From positions 14,195 to 78,194 of the forward strand of contig JALHJR010000007.1 in the NCBI GenBank assembly GCA_022840405.1: 64,000 bases of DNA, in the 5' to 3' direction. The position numbers and the translations under genes were made by a program. Position 1 is the stretch's first letter. Each line of letters begins with the position of its first letter. Below are positions 35,422-44,812 of the stretch, piece by piece. Source of the stretch: Tepidanaerobacter acetatoxydans_A. GTDB lineage: Bacteria > Bacillota > Thermosediminibacteria > Thermosediminibacterales > Tepidanaerobacteraceae. The notes beneath the pieces were generated by a model. That model searched no databases, was not told the origin of the DNA, and worked only from the letters and a program-made list of their open reading frames with translations.

Positions 35422-36675
35422 TTAGAGACCAATGTCTTTTCTGTAATGCATGCCATCAAAATATATCTTTGAAACAGATTTATAAACTAATTCACGAGCA
35501 TCTTGTACGTCTTTCCCCAAAGCTGTTACTCCTAGAACTCTCCCGCCTGCCGTAACAATTTCACCATTTTTCAAGGCTGTACCTGCATGAAATACTATAC
35601 TTCCGTTTTTTTCGGCATCTGCTAGACCTCTTATGGGTTTACCTGTTTCATAGGAACCCGGATAGCCTCCGGATGCTATAACCACGCATACTGCAGCTTC
35701 TTGCTTCCACTCTATTTTAGTATTTAGTAAATTTCCATTTATTACGGATTCTACAATATCTACCAGATCCGTTTTAAGTCGAGGAATTACCACTTGAGTC
35801 TCAGGGTCACCAAACCGGCAGTTATATTCCAAGACTTTGGGGCCAGACTTTGTAAGAATAAGCCCGGTATATAAAATTCCTTTAAATGGTATACCTTCAC
35901 TAGCCATAGCATCAACAGTCCGCTGAATAATGTCATGTTCTACAGTTTTTGCTAATTCTAAGGTATAAGCCGGGGCAGGCGAAACTGCTCCCATACCCCC
36001 GGTATTCGGGCCTTCATTATTATCAAAAACTCTCTTGTGGTCGCGACTGCTCACCATTGGAACAGCCACTTTGCCATCACAAAAAGCAAGCACTGTCACT
36101 TCAGGACCTTCTAAATACTCTTCGATAACTACACGCGATCCGGATTCCCCAAAGGCTCTATCGATCATTATGCTCTTAACTGCTTCTTTGGCAGTATCCC
36201 TATCATGTGCAATAATAACTCCCTTACCTGCCGCTAGACCCTCGGCTTTAACAACTAGAGGCATTTGGGCAGTATTTATATAATCCGCAGCATCCTGAGC
36301 CCTTTCAAAGACTCGATAGTCAGCTGTCGGGATTTTATACTTTTTCATTAAGTCCTTTGAAAATACTTTACTACCTTCTATTTGAGCTGCTGCTTTACTG
36401 GGACCGAAAATACCCAGTCCCCTGCTTTCAAATTCATCGACTATACCTGCCACCAATGGTGCTTCCGGACCCACTATTGTCAAATCAATATTATTTTCTT
36501 TTGCAAAATCTGCCAATCTATTTATATCGTTTACCGATATATCAACACAAGTTGCAAGATTTTTAATGCCTGGATTACCTGGAGCAGAGTATACCCGGTC
36601 AACCCTAGGACTTTGAGCAAGCTTCCATACCAACGTGTGTTCTCGACCCCCGCCTCCAACTACAAGGACTTTCAA
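35422..36675 (-). CDS. purD: Phosphoribosylamine--glycine ligase
   Basis: PurD is the second enzyme of purine synthesis and makes GAR. ATP-grasp features are VVGGGGREHTLVWKLAQSP, PLVVKAEGLAAGKGVIIAHD and EYNCRFGDPETQVVIPRL. The start is TTG 8 nt after GGAGG. The 417 aa length is typical. It is the last gene of the operon, 87 bases after purH with a palindromic repeat in the gap. Confidence 0.97.
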   Translation of the reverse strand: MKVLVVGGGGREHTLVWKLAQSPRVDRVYSAPGNPGIKNLATCVDISVNDINRLADFAKENNIDLTIVGPEAPLVAGIVDEFESRGLGIFGPSKAAAQIEGSKVFSKDLMKKYKIPTADYRVFERAQDAADYINTAQMPLVVKAEGLAAGKGVIIAHDRDTAKEAVKSIMIDRAFGESGSRVVIEEYLEGPEVTVLAFCDGKVAVPMVSSRDHKRVFDNNEGPNTGGMGAVSPAPAYTLELAKTVEHDIIQRTVDAMASEGIPFKGILYTGLILTKSGPKVLEYNCRFGDPETQVVIPRLKTDLVDIVESVINGNLLNTKIEWKQEAAVCVVIASGGYPGSYETGKPIRGLADAEKNGSIVFHAGTALKNGEIVTAGGRVLGVTALGKDVQDARELVYKSVSKIYFDGMHYRKDIGL

Positions 36676-36720
36676 GCGTGCTACCTCCTTTTACTAAGCA
36701 GTTTATTAATATGCGTATAA

Positions 36721-36749
36721 GCGGGCGGTCAAAGAAAGGCCGCCCATAC
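36721..36749. repeat. Palindromic GGGCGG/CCGCCC repeat (copy 1)
   Basis: GCGGGCGGTC, loop AAAGAAAG, then GCCGCCCATAC. It resembles the second copy at 57389-57413 and lies between purH and purD. GC-rich and compact, it is typical of dispersed REP-like elements in Clostridia. No T-run follows, so it is unlikely to be a full terminator. Confidence 0.7.
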
Positions 36750-36762
36750 ATATGCTACTGAA

Positions 36763-38325
36763 TTAATGTTTGAAATGCCGCATTCCTGTAAAGACCATGG
36801 CAATGTCGTTGGCATCTGCTGCTTTAATAGAATCTTCATCGCGCAATGAGCCTCCCGGCTGAATAATAGCCGTTATTCCAGCATCTGCTGCTGCCTCTAC
36901 CACATCAGAGAAGGGGAAGAATGCATCTGAGGCTAACACTGCACCTTTGGCCTTGTCACCTGCATGAGCAATACTTTGCTCTGTCGGCCAAATCCTGTTA
37001 ACCTGCCCTGCACCGACACCGACAGTAATAAGGTCTTTTGCTAAAACTATGGCATTAGATTTTACATGCTTTACAACCTTCCAACCAAAGAGCAGGTCTT
37101 TCATCTCCTTATCAGATGGAGCACGCTTTGTCACAACTTTTAAATCACTTTCATCAAAATCTTTTATATCCAGCTCTTGAACTAACAAACCTCCTGACAC
37201 TTTTTTCATATCTAAGCCGAAATCGGATTTATTATCAAAATCTACTTCCAATATCCGTAGATTTTTCTTTGTCTTCAATATTTCCAGAGCTTCAGGTTCA
37301 TATCCCGGTGCAATTACAATTTCCAAGAATATCTTAACCAATTCTTCAGCCGTCCGGGCATCCACAGGTCTATTTAATGCCACAATCCCACCAAAAATTG
37401 ATACAGGATCAGCTGCATATGCCTTAACATAAGCATCATAAATATTATCACTGCATGCCACACCGCAAGGATTTGTGTGCTTTAAGCCTACCGCTGCCGG
37501 CATATCAAACTCCCTAACTGCCTTAAGTGCAGCATCTGCATCATTTATGTTGTTGAATGATAATTCCTTACCTCCAAGCTGTTTAGCACCGGCTAATGTG
37601 CCAGAATGCCTTCCTATTTCACCATAAAAAGCCGCCTTTTGATGAGGATTTTCCCCATAGCGCAGATCTTGAATTTTTTCGTACGCCAAAGTAAGATTCT
37701 CTGGAAACTCTGTAATTGCTAAATCAGCAGGTTCATCAGCTAAAATCTGTTTTTCCAAATACCCTGAAATCAAAGCATCATAATGGGCTGTATGCTCAAA
37801 AACCTTGCAAGCCAGCTTAATTCGCTGCTTACCGTCGATATTACCTTTCTTTTTCAGTTCATCCAGTATAAGTGGATAATCTTCAGGGTCCACAACGACA
37901 ACCACGTCCTTATGGTTTTTGGCTGCAGAACGCAGCATCGACGGACCACCGATATCTATATTTTCGATAGCCTCCTCCAAAGTTACGCCTGGCTTTTCGA
38001 TGGTTTGTTTAAATGGATAAAGATTTATAGCTACAAGGTCAATAGGTTCTATGCCCAGCTTTGATATTTGCTGCATATGTTCATCATTGTCCCTTCTAGC
38101 CAGTATTCCGCCATGGATCTTGGGATGGAGGGTTTTAACCCGACCATCGAGGATTTCCGGAAATCCGGTAACATCGGACACAGCGGTAACTTTTATACCT
38201 GCTTCTTGTAAGGCCTTAGCTGTGCCTCCTGTAGAGAGTATCTCCACTCCTAATTCAAGAAGGCCTCTTGCAAATTCTACTAGGCCCTCTTTATTTGAAA
38301 CTGATATTAGAGCTCGCTTAATCAT
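36763..38325 (-). CDS. purH: Bifunctional AICAR formyltransferase/IMP cyclohydrolase
   Basis: PurH catalyses the last two steps to IMP. The N-terminal MGS-like cyclohydrolase domain has KRALISVSNKEGLVEFARGL and GRVKTLHPKIHGGILARRD; the C-terminal transformylase domain has LRYGENPHQKAAFYG and the catalytic KHTNPCGVA motif. The 520 aa length is normal. The ATG overlaps the purN stop by 4 bases. Confidence 0.98.
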   Translation of the reverse strand: MIKRALISVSNKEGLVEFARGLLELGVEILSTGGTAKALQEAGIKVTAVSDVTGFPEILDGRVKTLHPKIHGGILARRDNDEHMQQISKLGIEPIDLVAINLYPFKQTIEKPGVTLEEAIENIDIGGPSMLRSAAKNHKDVVVVVDPEDYPLILDELKKKGNIDGKQRIKLACKVFEHTAHYDALISGYLEKQILADEPADLAITEFPENLTLAYEKIQDLRYGENPHQKAAFYGEIGRHSGTLAGAKQLGGKELSFNNINDADAALKAVREFDMPAAVGLKHTNPCGVACSDNIYDAYVKAYAADPVSIFGGIVALNRPVDARTAEELVKIFLEIVIAPGYEPEALEILKTKKNLRILEVDFDNKSDFGLDMKKVSGGLLVQELDIKDFDESDLKVVTKRAPSDKEMKDLLFGWKVVKHVKSNAIVLAKDLITVGVGAGQVNRIWPTEQSIAHAGDKAKGAVLASDAFFPFSDVVEAAADAGITAIIQPGGSLRDEDSIKAADANDIAMVFTGMRHFKH

Positions 38326-38963
38326 TGCGAATCCTCCTTGCTGATTATTTTGACCCTACGGCCATTAATTTCTAATCTACCTTCGGCAAATAGTTTTATT
38401 GCTTCTGGGTATATTCTGTGCTCCTCTTCTAACACCCGTGCTGCCAAAGTTTCAACAGTATCATCATCCTTAACGGGTACAGCCCTTTGTAAAATGATAG
38501 GACCTGTATCAGCCCCTTCATCTACAAAATGAACTGTTACTCCGGTTAGCTTTACACCGTAATCCAGCACGGCTTTATGCACTTTTTCGCCATAAAATCC
38601 TTCACCGCAAAAAGCCGGTATGAGAGATGGATGAATATTCATGATTTTACCTTGAAAAGCCCGGACAAAATGTGGAGATAGGACTCTGATATATCCTGCC
38701 AGTATGACTAAATCCACATTATAGGCATTAAGGATTTTTATGAGTTCATTTTCGTATTCTTCCCTAGTTTTATAATTCTTCGGCAGCACTACCGCTGCAG
38801 GAATATTGTGTTTCTTTGCCCTTTCCAGGGCATAAACATCTTGCTTGCTGGAAATGACTACAACAACTTCTGCCGGAAGGTAGCCTGCTTCCGCTTTGTC
38901 AATGATGGATTGCAGGTTGGAACCTCCGCCGGATACCAAAATACCAAGCCTCAGCTTTGGCAA
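38322..38963 (-). CDS. purN: Phosphoribosylglycinamide formyltransferase
   Basis: PurN formylates GAR with 10-formyl-THF. Motifs are ILVSGGGSNLQSIID at the start, the catalytic NIHPSLIPAFCGEGFYG and GVTVHFVDEGADTGPII. I choose TTG 38961-38963, 7 nt after GCGGGG, so that the protein begins just before the conserved beta strand (LPKLRLGILVSGGG). A farther in-frame ATG at 39008 would add 15 unconserved residues inside purM. It overlaps purM by 13 bases. Confidence 0.95.
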   Translation of the reverse strand: MPKLRLGILVSGGGSNLQSIIDKAEAGYLPAEVVVVISSKQDVYALERAKKHNIPAAVVLPKNYKTREEYENELIKILNAYNVDLVILAGYIRVLSPHFVRAFQGKIMNIHPSLIPAFCGEGFYGEKVHKAVLDYGVKLTGVTVHFVDEGADTGPIILQRAVPVKDDDTVETLAARVLEEEHRIYPEAIKLFAEGRLEINGRRVKIISKEDSQ

Positions 38964-39985
38964 AATACCACCCCGCCTTTCCCCATAGATACCTGTCCTA
39001 TAATCCAAGCGTTTTCTCCTTGCTCTCTTACAGTATTTAAAATAGTATCGGCATTTTCTTCCGGCGCAACAATTACATACCCTATGCCCATATTAAAAGT
39101 CCTATACATTTCTTTATCTTCAATCTGCCCTATTTTTTGAATCAAGTGAAATACCGGCGGAATTTCCCAAGACCCCTTATTGATTATAAACTCCATGCCT
39201 TCCGGTAATATGCGCGGTAGGTTTTCTATCAATCCCCCACCAGTAATATGTGCCATACCATGGACATTGAAATCTTCAAGAGATTTAACCGTTTTTGAAT
39301 ATATTTTTGTAGGTTTTAATAGTTCTTCTCCTAGCGTTTCCCCAAAATCTTCAATATAATCTTCCGGCGAAAGCCCACCTAACTCAAACAATACTTTCCT
39401 TGCTAAGGAATAACCATTGCTGTGAAGACCTGATGATGCAATTCCAATAACAACATCATCTTTTTTTATAGATAAACCATCAATGATTTTAGTTTTATCC
39501 ACAACTCCCACAGCAAAGCCTGCAATATCATACTCATCTTCATCATACATTCCTGGCATCTCCGCTGTTTCGCCGCCAAGAAGTGCACATCCGGCCATCT
39601 TACAGCCATCAGCTACACCTTTAACTATATCGGCAACCTTTTCGGGAACAAGTTTTCCAAGTGCAATGTAATCCAGGAAAAATAAGGGTTCCGCACCGTG
39701 AACTAATATATCATTTACACACATTGCTACACCGTCGATACCTATCGTATCGTGCTTGTCCATCATAAAAGCTATCTTGAGCTTTGTACCGACTCCATCA
39801 GTGCCGGAAACCAGCACAGGTTCTCGGTATTTCTTGACATCAAGTTGAAAAAAGCCGCCAAAACTTCCTAAATTTCCTAACACGCCAGGCCTGAAGGTAG
39901 AACGCACATGGCCTTTTATGAGCTCGACTGCTCGATTACCCGCGTCCACATCCACTCCGGCATCTTTATAAGTGGCTCTTTTTAT
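38951..39985 (-). CDS. purM: Phosphoribosylformylglycinamidine cyclo-ligase
   Basis: PurM closes the imidazole ring to make AIR. Family segments are YKDAGVDVDAGNRAVELIK, FQLDVKKYREPVLVSGTDGV, LLGGETAEMPGMY and HGMAHITGGGLIENLPR. The conserved YKDAG lies upstream of the first GTG (39953-39955); between that GTG and an in-frame TGA (39992-39994) the only start-like codon is ATA at 39983-39985, 11 nt after AAGGA. From there the protein is 344 aa and begins (M)KRATYKDAGVDVDAGN, the normal family N-terminus. It lies 24 bases after purF. Confidence 0.93.
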   Translation of the reverse strand: MKRATYKDAGVDVDAGNRAVELIKGHVRSTFRPGVLGNLGSFGGFFQLDVKKYREPVLVSGTDGVGTKLKIAFMMDKHDTIGIDGVAMCVNDILVHGAEPLFFLDYIALGKLVPEKVADIVKGVADGCKMAGCALLGGETAEMPGMYDEDEYDIAGFAVGVVDKTKIIDGLSIKKDDVVIGIASSGLHSNGYSLARKVLFELGGLSPEDYIEDFGETLGEELLKPTKIYSKTVKSLEDFNVHGMAHITGGGLIENLPRILPEGMEFIINKGSWEIPPVFHLIQKIGQIEDKEMYRTFNMGIGYVIVAPEENADTILNTVREQGENAWIIGQVSMGKGGVVFCQS

Positions 39986-40009
39986 TTTAACTCACATCCT
40001 TTTTCAGAT

Positions 40010-41416
40010 TTAACGTTTTTCAAATACATAACGTTTTCCTTCACGAGGAACCTCAATCGGATATGCTCCCGAAAAACATCCCGTGCAAAATCTCTCACCT
40101 GAAAAACCTGTAGCCTTCATCAGACCGTCTAAGCTCAAATATCCGAGGCTATCGGCTCCTATATACTGCCTGATTTCTTCTATCTTCCGTTGAGCGCCTA
40201 TAAGTTCTTTGCGAGTGGAAGTATCAATGCCAAAATAACAAGAGTGCATAACCGGCGGTGAACTGACGCGAACATGTACTTCTTTAGCTCCAGCTTCTTT
40301 TAAAACCTTAACTATGAGACCGCTGGTGGTGCCACGCACGATAGAATCATCGACCATTATAAGGCGTTTACCGCGAACGGCTTCCTTTACAGCATTTAGC
40401 TTGAGTTTAACTCCAATTTCCCTTGAGCTCTGAGTAGCTTTAATAAAAGTCCTACCAACATAGCGATTTTTAATAAGCCCGATGCCAAATGGAATCCCGG
40501 CGGCTTCGGCATAGCCCATGGCAGATACCGTTCCTGAATCCGGCACACCTATGACCAAATCAGCCTCAACTGGATGCTCCTTTGCAAGTAGCTTCCCCGC
40601 TTCCCAACGAGCCATATGAACATTGCTCCCATCAATGGTACTATCAGGTCGTGCAAAGTACACAAATTCAAAAATACACAGTGCCGAACTTGAATTATCT
40701 TTATCCTTTTTGATACTCTTTACTCCATCCTTATTTATAACAATTATTTCTCCGGGCTCTACATCTCTGATAAATTTAGCATCAATAGTATCCAATGCAC
40801 AGCTTTCTGATGTAAGAATATATGAATCGTCTTGCTTACCCAGGCACAGCGGTCTGATACCATGCGGATCCCGCATGCCTATTAAGGTATCTTCTGTCAT
40901 AATAACCAATGCATAGGAGCCTTTTATTTTCTCCATACAGATTTCTGCTGCCTTTATAATATCTTCAGAATGTTCCTGCGCAATTAAAAAAGCTACTACT
41001 TCACTGTCTATTTCAGTCTGGAAAGCCACTCCACGTTCTTCCAGCTCTCTACGCAGTTCCTGGGAATTTACCAGATTGCCATTATGAGCTACAGCTAAAG
41101 AACCTTTTTTGTACCGAACTACAAGAGGTTGAGAATTAATAAGAGTGTTGGCTTCCGTGGTTGAGTATCTCACATGACCTACACCTATGTGCCCAGACAG
41201 TTCGTCTAGTATCTCATCATTAAACACTTCAGAAACTAAGCCCATTGCTTTATGATATTTTATACCGCTGCCTGAAGTTACTGCAATTCCAGCGCTTTCC
41301 TGGCCTCGATGCTGCAGTGCATAAAGACCGTAAAATATATTGCGCCCGAGAGTAACATCTTTTTGTGGATTGTATATACCAAAAACACCGCAGGCTTCTT
41401 TTAGTTTATCGCTCAT
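40010..41416 (-). CDS. purF: Amidophosphoribosyltransferase
   Basis: PurF is the first committed purine enzyme and makes phosphoribosylamine from PRPP and glutamine. A short propeptide MSDKLKEA precedes the catalytic Cys of CGVFGIYNPQ. The PRPP-site loop is RLIMVDDSIVRGTT. The four cysteines of the Bacillus-type 4Fe-4S cluster appear to be present (LCIFEF, HSCYFG, FCTGCFSG). The 468 aa length is normal. It overlaps purL by 4 bases. Confidence 0.97.
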   Translation of the reverse strand: MSDKLKEACGVFGIYNPQKDVTLGRNIFYGLYALQHRGQESAGIAVTSGSGIKYHKAMGLVSEVFNDEILDELSGHIGVGHVRYSTTEANTLINSQPLVVRYKKGSLAVAHNGNLVNSQELRRELEERGVAFQTEIDSEVVAFLIAQEHSEDIIKAAEICMEKIKGSYALVIMTEDTLIGMRDPHGIRPLCLGKQDDSYILTSESCALDTIDAKFIRDVEPGEIIVINKDGVKSIKKDKDNSSSALCIFEFVYFARPDSTIDGSNVHMARWEAGKLLAKEHPVEADLVIGVPDSGTVSAMGYAEAAGIPFGIGLIKNRYVGRTFIKATQSSREIGVKLKLNAVKEAVRGKRLIMVDDSIVRGTTSGLIVKVLKEAGAKEVHVRVSSPPVMHSCYFGIDTSTRKELIGAQRKIEEIRQYIGADSLGYLSLDGLMKATGFSGERFCTGCFSGAYPIEVPREGKRYVFEKR

Positions 41417-43626
41417 TTTTCTATTCTCCGTTTAATAGCATTATTCCATATTTCAGCTATTCTCTCTGTTGATACTTCTATCTTGCCAACAACTTGCTCT
41501 TTTTGTTTCACTTGTATGTTTAAACCACCGGATTTTACAAATCCCAGCACACTTGTTTTGACACCGATTTCTTTGGCAAGCTTATTTAAGACAGAAAGAT
41601 TTTCTTCTGGTAAACTTAATATTATTCTAGATTGACCTTCTCCAAAGAGCAGCGTATCCGGTCTTAAATCGGTTTCAATCTCTCCGGAAAAGCCGAGATT
41701 CCCTGCTATGCAGCATTCGGCCAATGCAACAGCCAAACCGCCTTGAACAACATCATGGGCAGAATTGACAAGCCCTAATTCAATGGCTTTTAAACAACAG
41801 GTTTGCACTTTCTTCTCTAATTCAATATCAAGCCTGGGTGCAGGACCTGCAGTAATGTTTAATACTTCCTGCAAATAAGTAGATCCTCCTAATTCATCAG
41901 TATTCTCACCAAGAAGGACTACCAAATCACCCTGTTTCTTAAAATTCATCGTGCAATGTTTATTTACATCATCTAAAACTCCCACCATTCCTACTATTGG
42001 TGTGGGATATACGGCACTGAACTTTCCTTCATTATAAAAGCTGACATTACCGCTTATAACTGGAATATTCAACTTCTTGGAAACTTCTGATATGCCATCG
42101 ACACATTTTTCAAATTGGTAATAAACCTCTGGTTTTTCAGGATTGCCAAAGTTGAGACCATCAGTAAGCGCTAAGGGTTTTGCACCGCTTACCACCAGAT
42201 TTCTGGCAGCTTCTGCTACTATCTGTTTACCTCCCTCATATGGGTCAAGGTAGCAATAATAACCGTTACCGTCAACGGAAATTGCAATTCCCTTTTTTGT
42301 CCCTTTTATTCTAATAACTGCAGCATCTGACCCTGGTGCAACTACGGTATTTGTACCTATAGTCTGGTCAAATTGGCGGTATACTATGGCTTTGCTGGCA
42401 ATATTAGGTGAATCAAGCAGTTTAAACAATACTTCATTTAAATCATCAGTTACCGGGATTTTCGAAAAATCAATTTGAAGTTTATCCATATATACCGGCC
42501 TTTTACTTTCTCGTTTGATAATAGGTACACCTTCAGCCAGTGATGCGGCCGGGACTTCACCTACAACCTTCCCGTTTTCTAATATTCTCAGCATTCCATC
42601 ATCGGTAACCGTTCCAAATTTTACAGCATCTAAATCCCATTTTTTAAAGATTTTCTTTACATCATCCTCATGGCCTTTCTCCACAATTACCAACATTCGT
42701 TCCTGAGATTCAGATATCATAATTTCATGGGGTTTCATATCCTTATCTCTTTGAGGAACCAAAGCAACATCGAGTTCTATTCCGCTTCCTGCTCGGGCAG
42801 CAGTTTCGCATGTAGAGGAAACTACTCCTGCGGCTCCCATGTCCTGAACACCGACTACCCAGTCATGCTGCAGCAGTTCAAGGCAGGCTTCCATCAGTTG
42901 TTTTTCCTTAAACGGGTCACCAACTTGCATCGGAGAACCCTGATCCGGATTGTCATCCGAGAGCTCACCCGATGCAAAACTTGCTCCGTGCATGCCATCA
43001 CGTCCTGTAGCAGCACCAACCACCATTACAGAATTGCCTACTCCTGCTGCTTTTCCACGAACAATCTTGTCATGTTTAATTATTCCAACACACATGGCAT
43101 TAACCAAGGGATTCTCTTTATATGAATCGTCAAAGTAGACCTCACCGCCGACCGTTGGAATACCCATAGCATTTCCGTAATCGCCAATTCCAGCAACTGC
43201 TTCTTCAAATAAATACTGTGTCCGATCATCACAAAGGCATCCAAAGCGAAGAGAATTTAAGAGAGCAATCGGTCTTGCACCCATAGTAAAAATATCCCGA
43301 ATCATACCTCCTGCACCTGTAGCTGCTCCCTGATAAGGGTCAACCGCTGAAGGATGATTGTGGCTTTCAACCTTCATAGCAACTGCTAAATTATCTCCAA
43401 TGTCAACTATTCCGGCATTTTCACCAGGGCCTTGCAGCACCTGCGGACCTTGAGTCGGAAACCGCTTCAATACAGGCTTTGAATTCTTATAACTACAGTG
43501 TTCTGACCACATAACACTGTAAAGACTCAATTCCAAATAATTAGGTTCCCTGCCCAGAATTTTTAATATTTCGTCAAATTCTAAATCAGTCAAGCCTAAT
43601 TTCTTAGCTTCTTCTCGAGCAGTCAT
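41413..43626 (-). CDS. purL: Phosphoribosylformylglycinamidine synthase subunit PurL
   Basis: This is the large synthetase subunit of the three-part FGAM synthase (PurSQL) of Gram-positives. The 737 aa form has the typical duplicated PurM-like folds, with LYSVMWSEHCSYKNSKPVLK, GPGENAGIVDIGDNLAVAMK and GDYGNAMGIPTVGGEVYFD. It overlaps purQ by 23 bases and purF by 4. Confidence 0.97.
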   Translation of the reverse strand: MTAREEAKKLGLTDLEFDEILKILGREPNYLELSLYSVMWSEHCSYKNSKPVLKRFPTQGPQVLQGPGENAGIVDIGDNLAVAMKVESHNHPSAVDPYQGAATGAGGMIRDIFTMGARPIALLNSLRFGCLCDDRTQYLFEEAVAGIGDYGNAMGIPTVGGEVYFDDSYKENPLVNAMCVGIIKHDKIVRGKAAGVGNSVMVVGAATGRDGMHGASFASGELSDDNPDQGSPMQVGDPFKEKQLMEACLELLQHDWVVGVQDMGAAGVVSSTCETAARAGSGIELDVALVPQRDKDMKPHEIMISESQERMLVIVEKGHEDDVKKIFKKWDLDAVKFGTVTDDGMLRILENGKVVGEVPAASLAEGVPIIKRESKRPVYMDKLQIDFSKIPVTDDLNEVLFKLLDSPNIASKAIVYRQFDQTIGTNTVVAPGSDAAVIRIKGTKKGIAISVDGNGYYCYLDPYEGGKQIVAEAARNLVVSGAKPLALTDGLNFGNPEKPEVYYQFEKCVDGISEVSKKLNIPVISGNVSFYNEGKFSAVYPTPIVGMVGVLDDVNKHCTMNFKKQGDLVVLLGENTDELGGSTYLQEVLNITAGPAPRLDIELEKKVQTCCLKAIELGLVNSAHDVVQGGLAVALAECCIAGNLGFSGEIETDLRPDTLLFGEGQSRIILSLPEENLSVLNKLAKEIGVKTSVLGFVKSGGLNIQVKQKEQVVGKIEVSTERIAEIWNNAIKRRIEK

Positions 43627-44329
43627 GGATTTTACCTCCTTCTACATACTGCAGAATAGACTGAAACATTCTTATTCCATCGGTGTTACCGAGAATTTCT
43701 TCGGCACATCTTTCCGGATGAGGCATCAGACCCAATATATTACCTTCTTGGTTTGCTATAGCTGCTATGTTTTCCATTGAACCCAAAGGATTCGACGCCT
43801 CCGCTGCGTTTCCGTTTATATCACAGTACGTCAAAACTATTTTATTTTGTGTCTTTAGTTGTTCCATTGTCTTTTTATCAGCATAATAGTTGCCGTATTT
43901 GCATGCAACAGTCAAGCGAATTACTTCGCCGTTTTTGTAAAGATTAGTAAAAGGAGTAGCATTATTTTCTACCCGAACAAAAACATCATCAGAATAGAAT
44001 TTCAGGTCTTTATTTATCAGCATTGTTCCGGGCAAAAGGCCAGCTTCTAATAATATTTGAAATCCATTGCCTATACCCAATATGTATTTTCCGGCATTAG
44101 CAGCATCTATTACGGATTTAATGACTTTTGAACGAGCTGCCAGAGCTCCCGGGCGCAGATAATCACCATGAGATGCTCCGCCTGGAAGAATGATGAAATC
44201 AAAGTCTTGAGCGGCAAAAGTTTCTTTGTGAAAAATTGTATTTACGGGTTGGCCTAAAATATTTTTACAAATATGATAACAATCACCATCGCCACCACTT
44301 CCGGCAAACTGTATCACCGCACAATTCAT
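43604..44329 (-). CDS. purQ: FGAM synthase glutaminase subunit PurQ
   Basis: PurQ is the class I glutamine amidotransferase that supplies ammonia to PurL. The nucleophile region reads YILGIGNGFQILLEAGLLPG, where a Cys is expected in the GVCNGFQ consensus; here the position carries Gly (GIGNGFQ). The C-terminal His and Glu are present in LMPHPERCAEE. ATG 44327-44329 is 7 nt after GGAGG. The apparent loss of the catalytic Cys deserves attention because the nearest cysteines are elsewhere. Confidence 0.93.
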   Translation of the reverse strand: MNCAVIQFAGSGGDGDCYHICKNILGQPVNTIFHKETFAAQDFDFIILPGGASHGDYLRPGALAARSKVIKSVIDAANAGKYILGIGNGFQILLEAGLLPGTMLINKDLKFYSDDVFVRVENNATPFTNLYKNGEVIRLTVACKYGNYYADKKTMEQLKTQNKIVLTYCDINGNAAEASNPLGSMENIAAIANQEGNILGLMPHPERCAEEILGNTDGIRMFQSILQYVEGGKIHDCSRRS

Positions 44330-44331
44330 GT

Positions 44332-44586
44332 TCAAGCCTCCATTATTTCAAATTTGTAATCTTCAACCACAGGATTTACTAAAACTTTTTCACATAATTC
44401 CTTCATTATTTCCTTTGCTTTAGCCGCATCACAAGCATTAATTCTTACCTCATAATACTTGCCCGTTTGTATATCTTGAACATCCTTAAATCCAATATTT
44501 GAAATGGTTGCTTTTATTGCACTGCCTTGTGGATCCAGCACTCCAGTCTTAGGAAAAGTAAATACTCTTGCCAAAAACATACGCAT
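44332..44586 (-). CDS. purS: FGAM synthase subunit PurS
   Basis: PurS is a small 84 aa subunit that bridges PurQ and PurL. GVLDPQGSAIKATISNIGF is diagnostic. It is the first gene of the operon; GGAGAG is close to the ATG, and a second ATG two codons on is better spaced. Confidence 0.95.
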   Translation of the reverse strand: MRMFLARVFTFPKTGVLDPQGSAIKATISNIGFKDVQDIQTGKYYEVRINACDAAKAKEIMKELCEKVLVNPVVEDYKFEIMEA

Positions 44587-44812
44587 AACTCTCCTTTTAT
44601 CATTTTATTTGTATTTTGCAAAAGACAATACCATTGGTTTTTTCGGTGTTCTCTGTTACAGTATTGTAAAACTTTGCAGTATTATTGAATTTTGATAATT
44701 ACATATTAACATAGGCCACTTTATTTAGCAATACTTTTTACGAACATTTTTATAAATATTTATAATATCGTGCGGTTTTATGTCGGATTAGATTGGGTAG
44801 CCCGCCGGAATA
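44587..44812 (-). promoter_or_regulatory. Upstream region of the purine operon
   Basis: This 226-base AT-rich stretch must hold the pur promoter. TTGCTA and TAATAT with a 17-base spacer on the minus strand (around 44704-44732) are the best pair I find, which is weak. No purine-riboswitch core was seen. One PurBox-like TACGAACATTTTT occurs at about 44749-44761 but its required partner is missing. Confidence 0.35.

Noticed and set aside
44749..44761. PurBox-like site upstream of purS
   Set aside because: A single CGAAC half-site in AT-rich DNA; PurR needs two inverted boxes at fixed spacing, and the second was not found.
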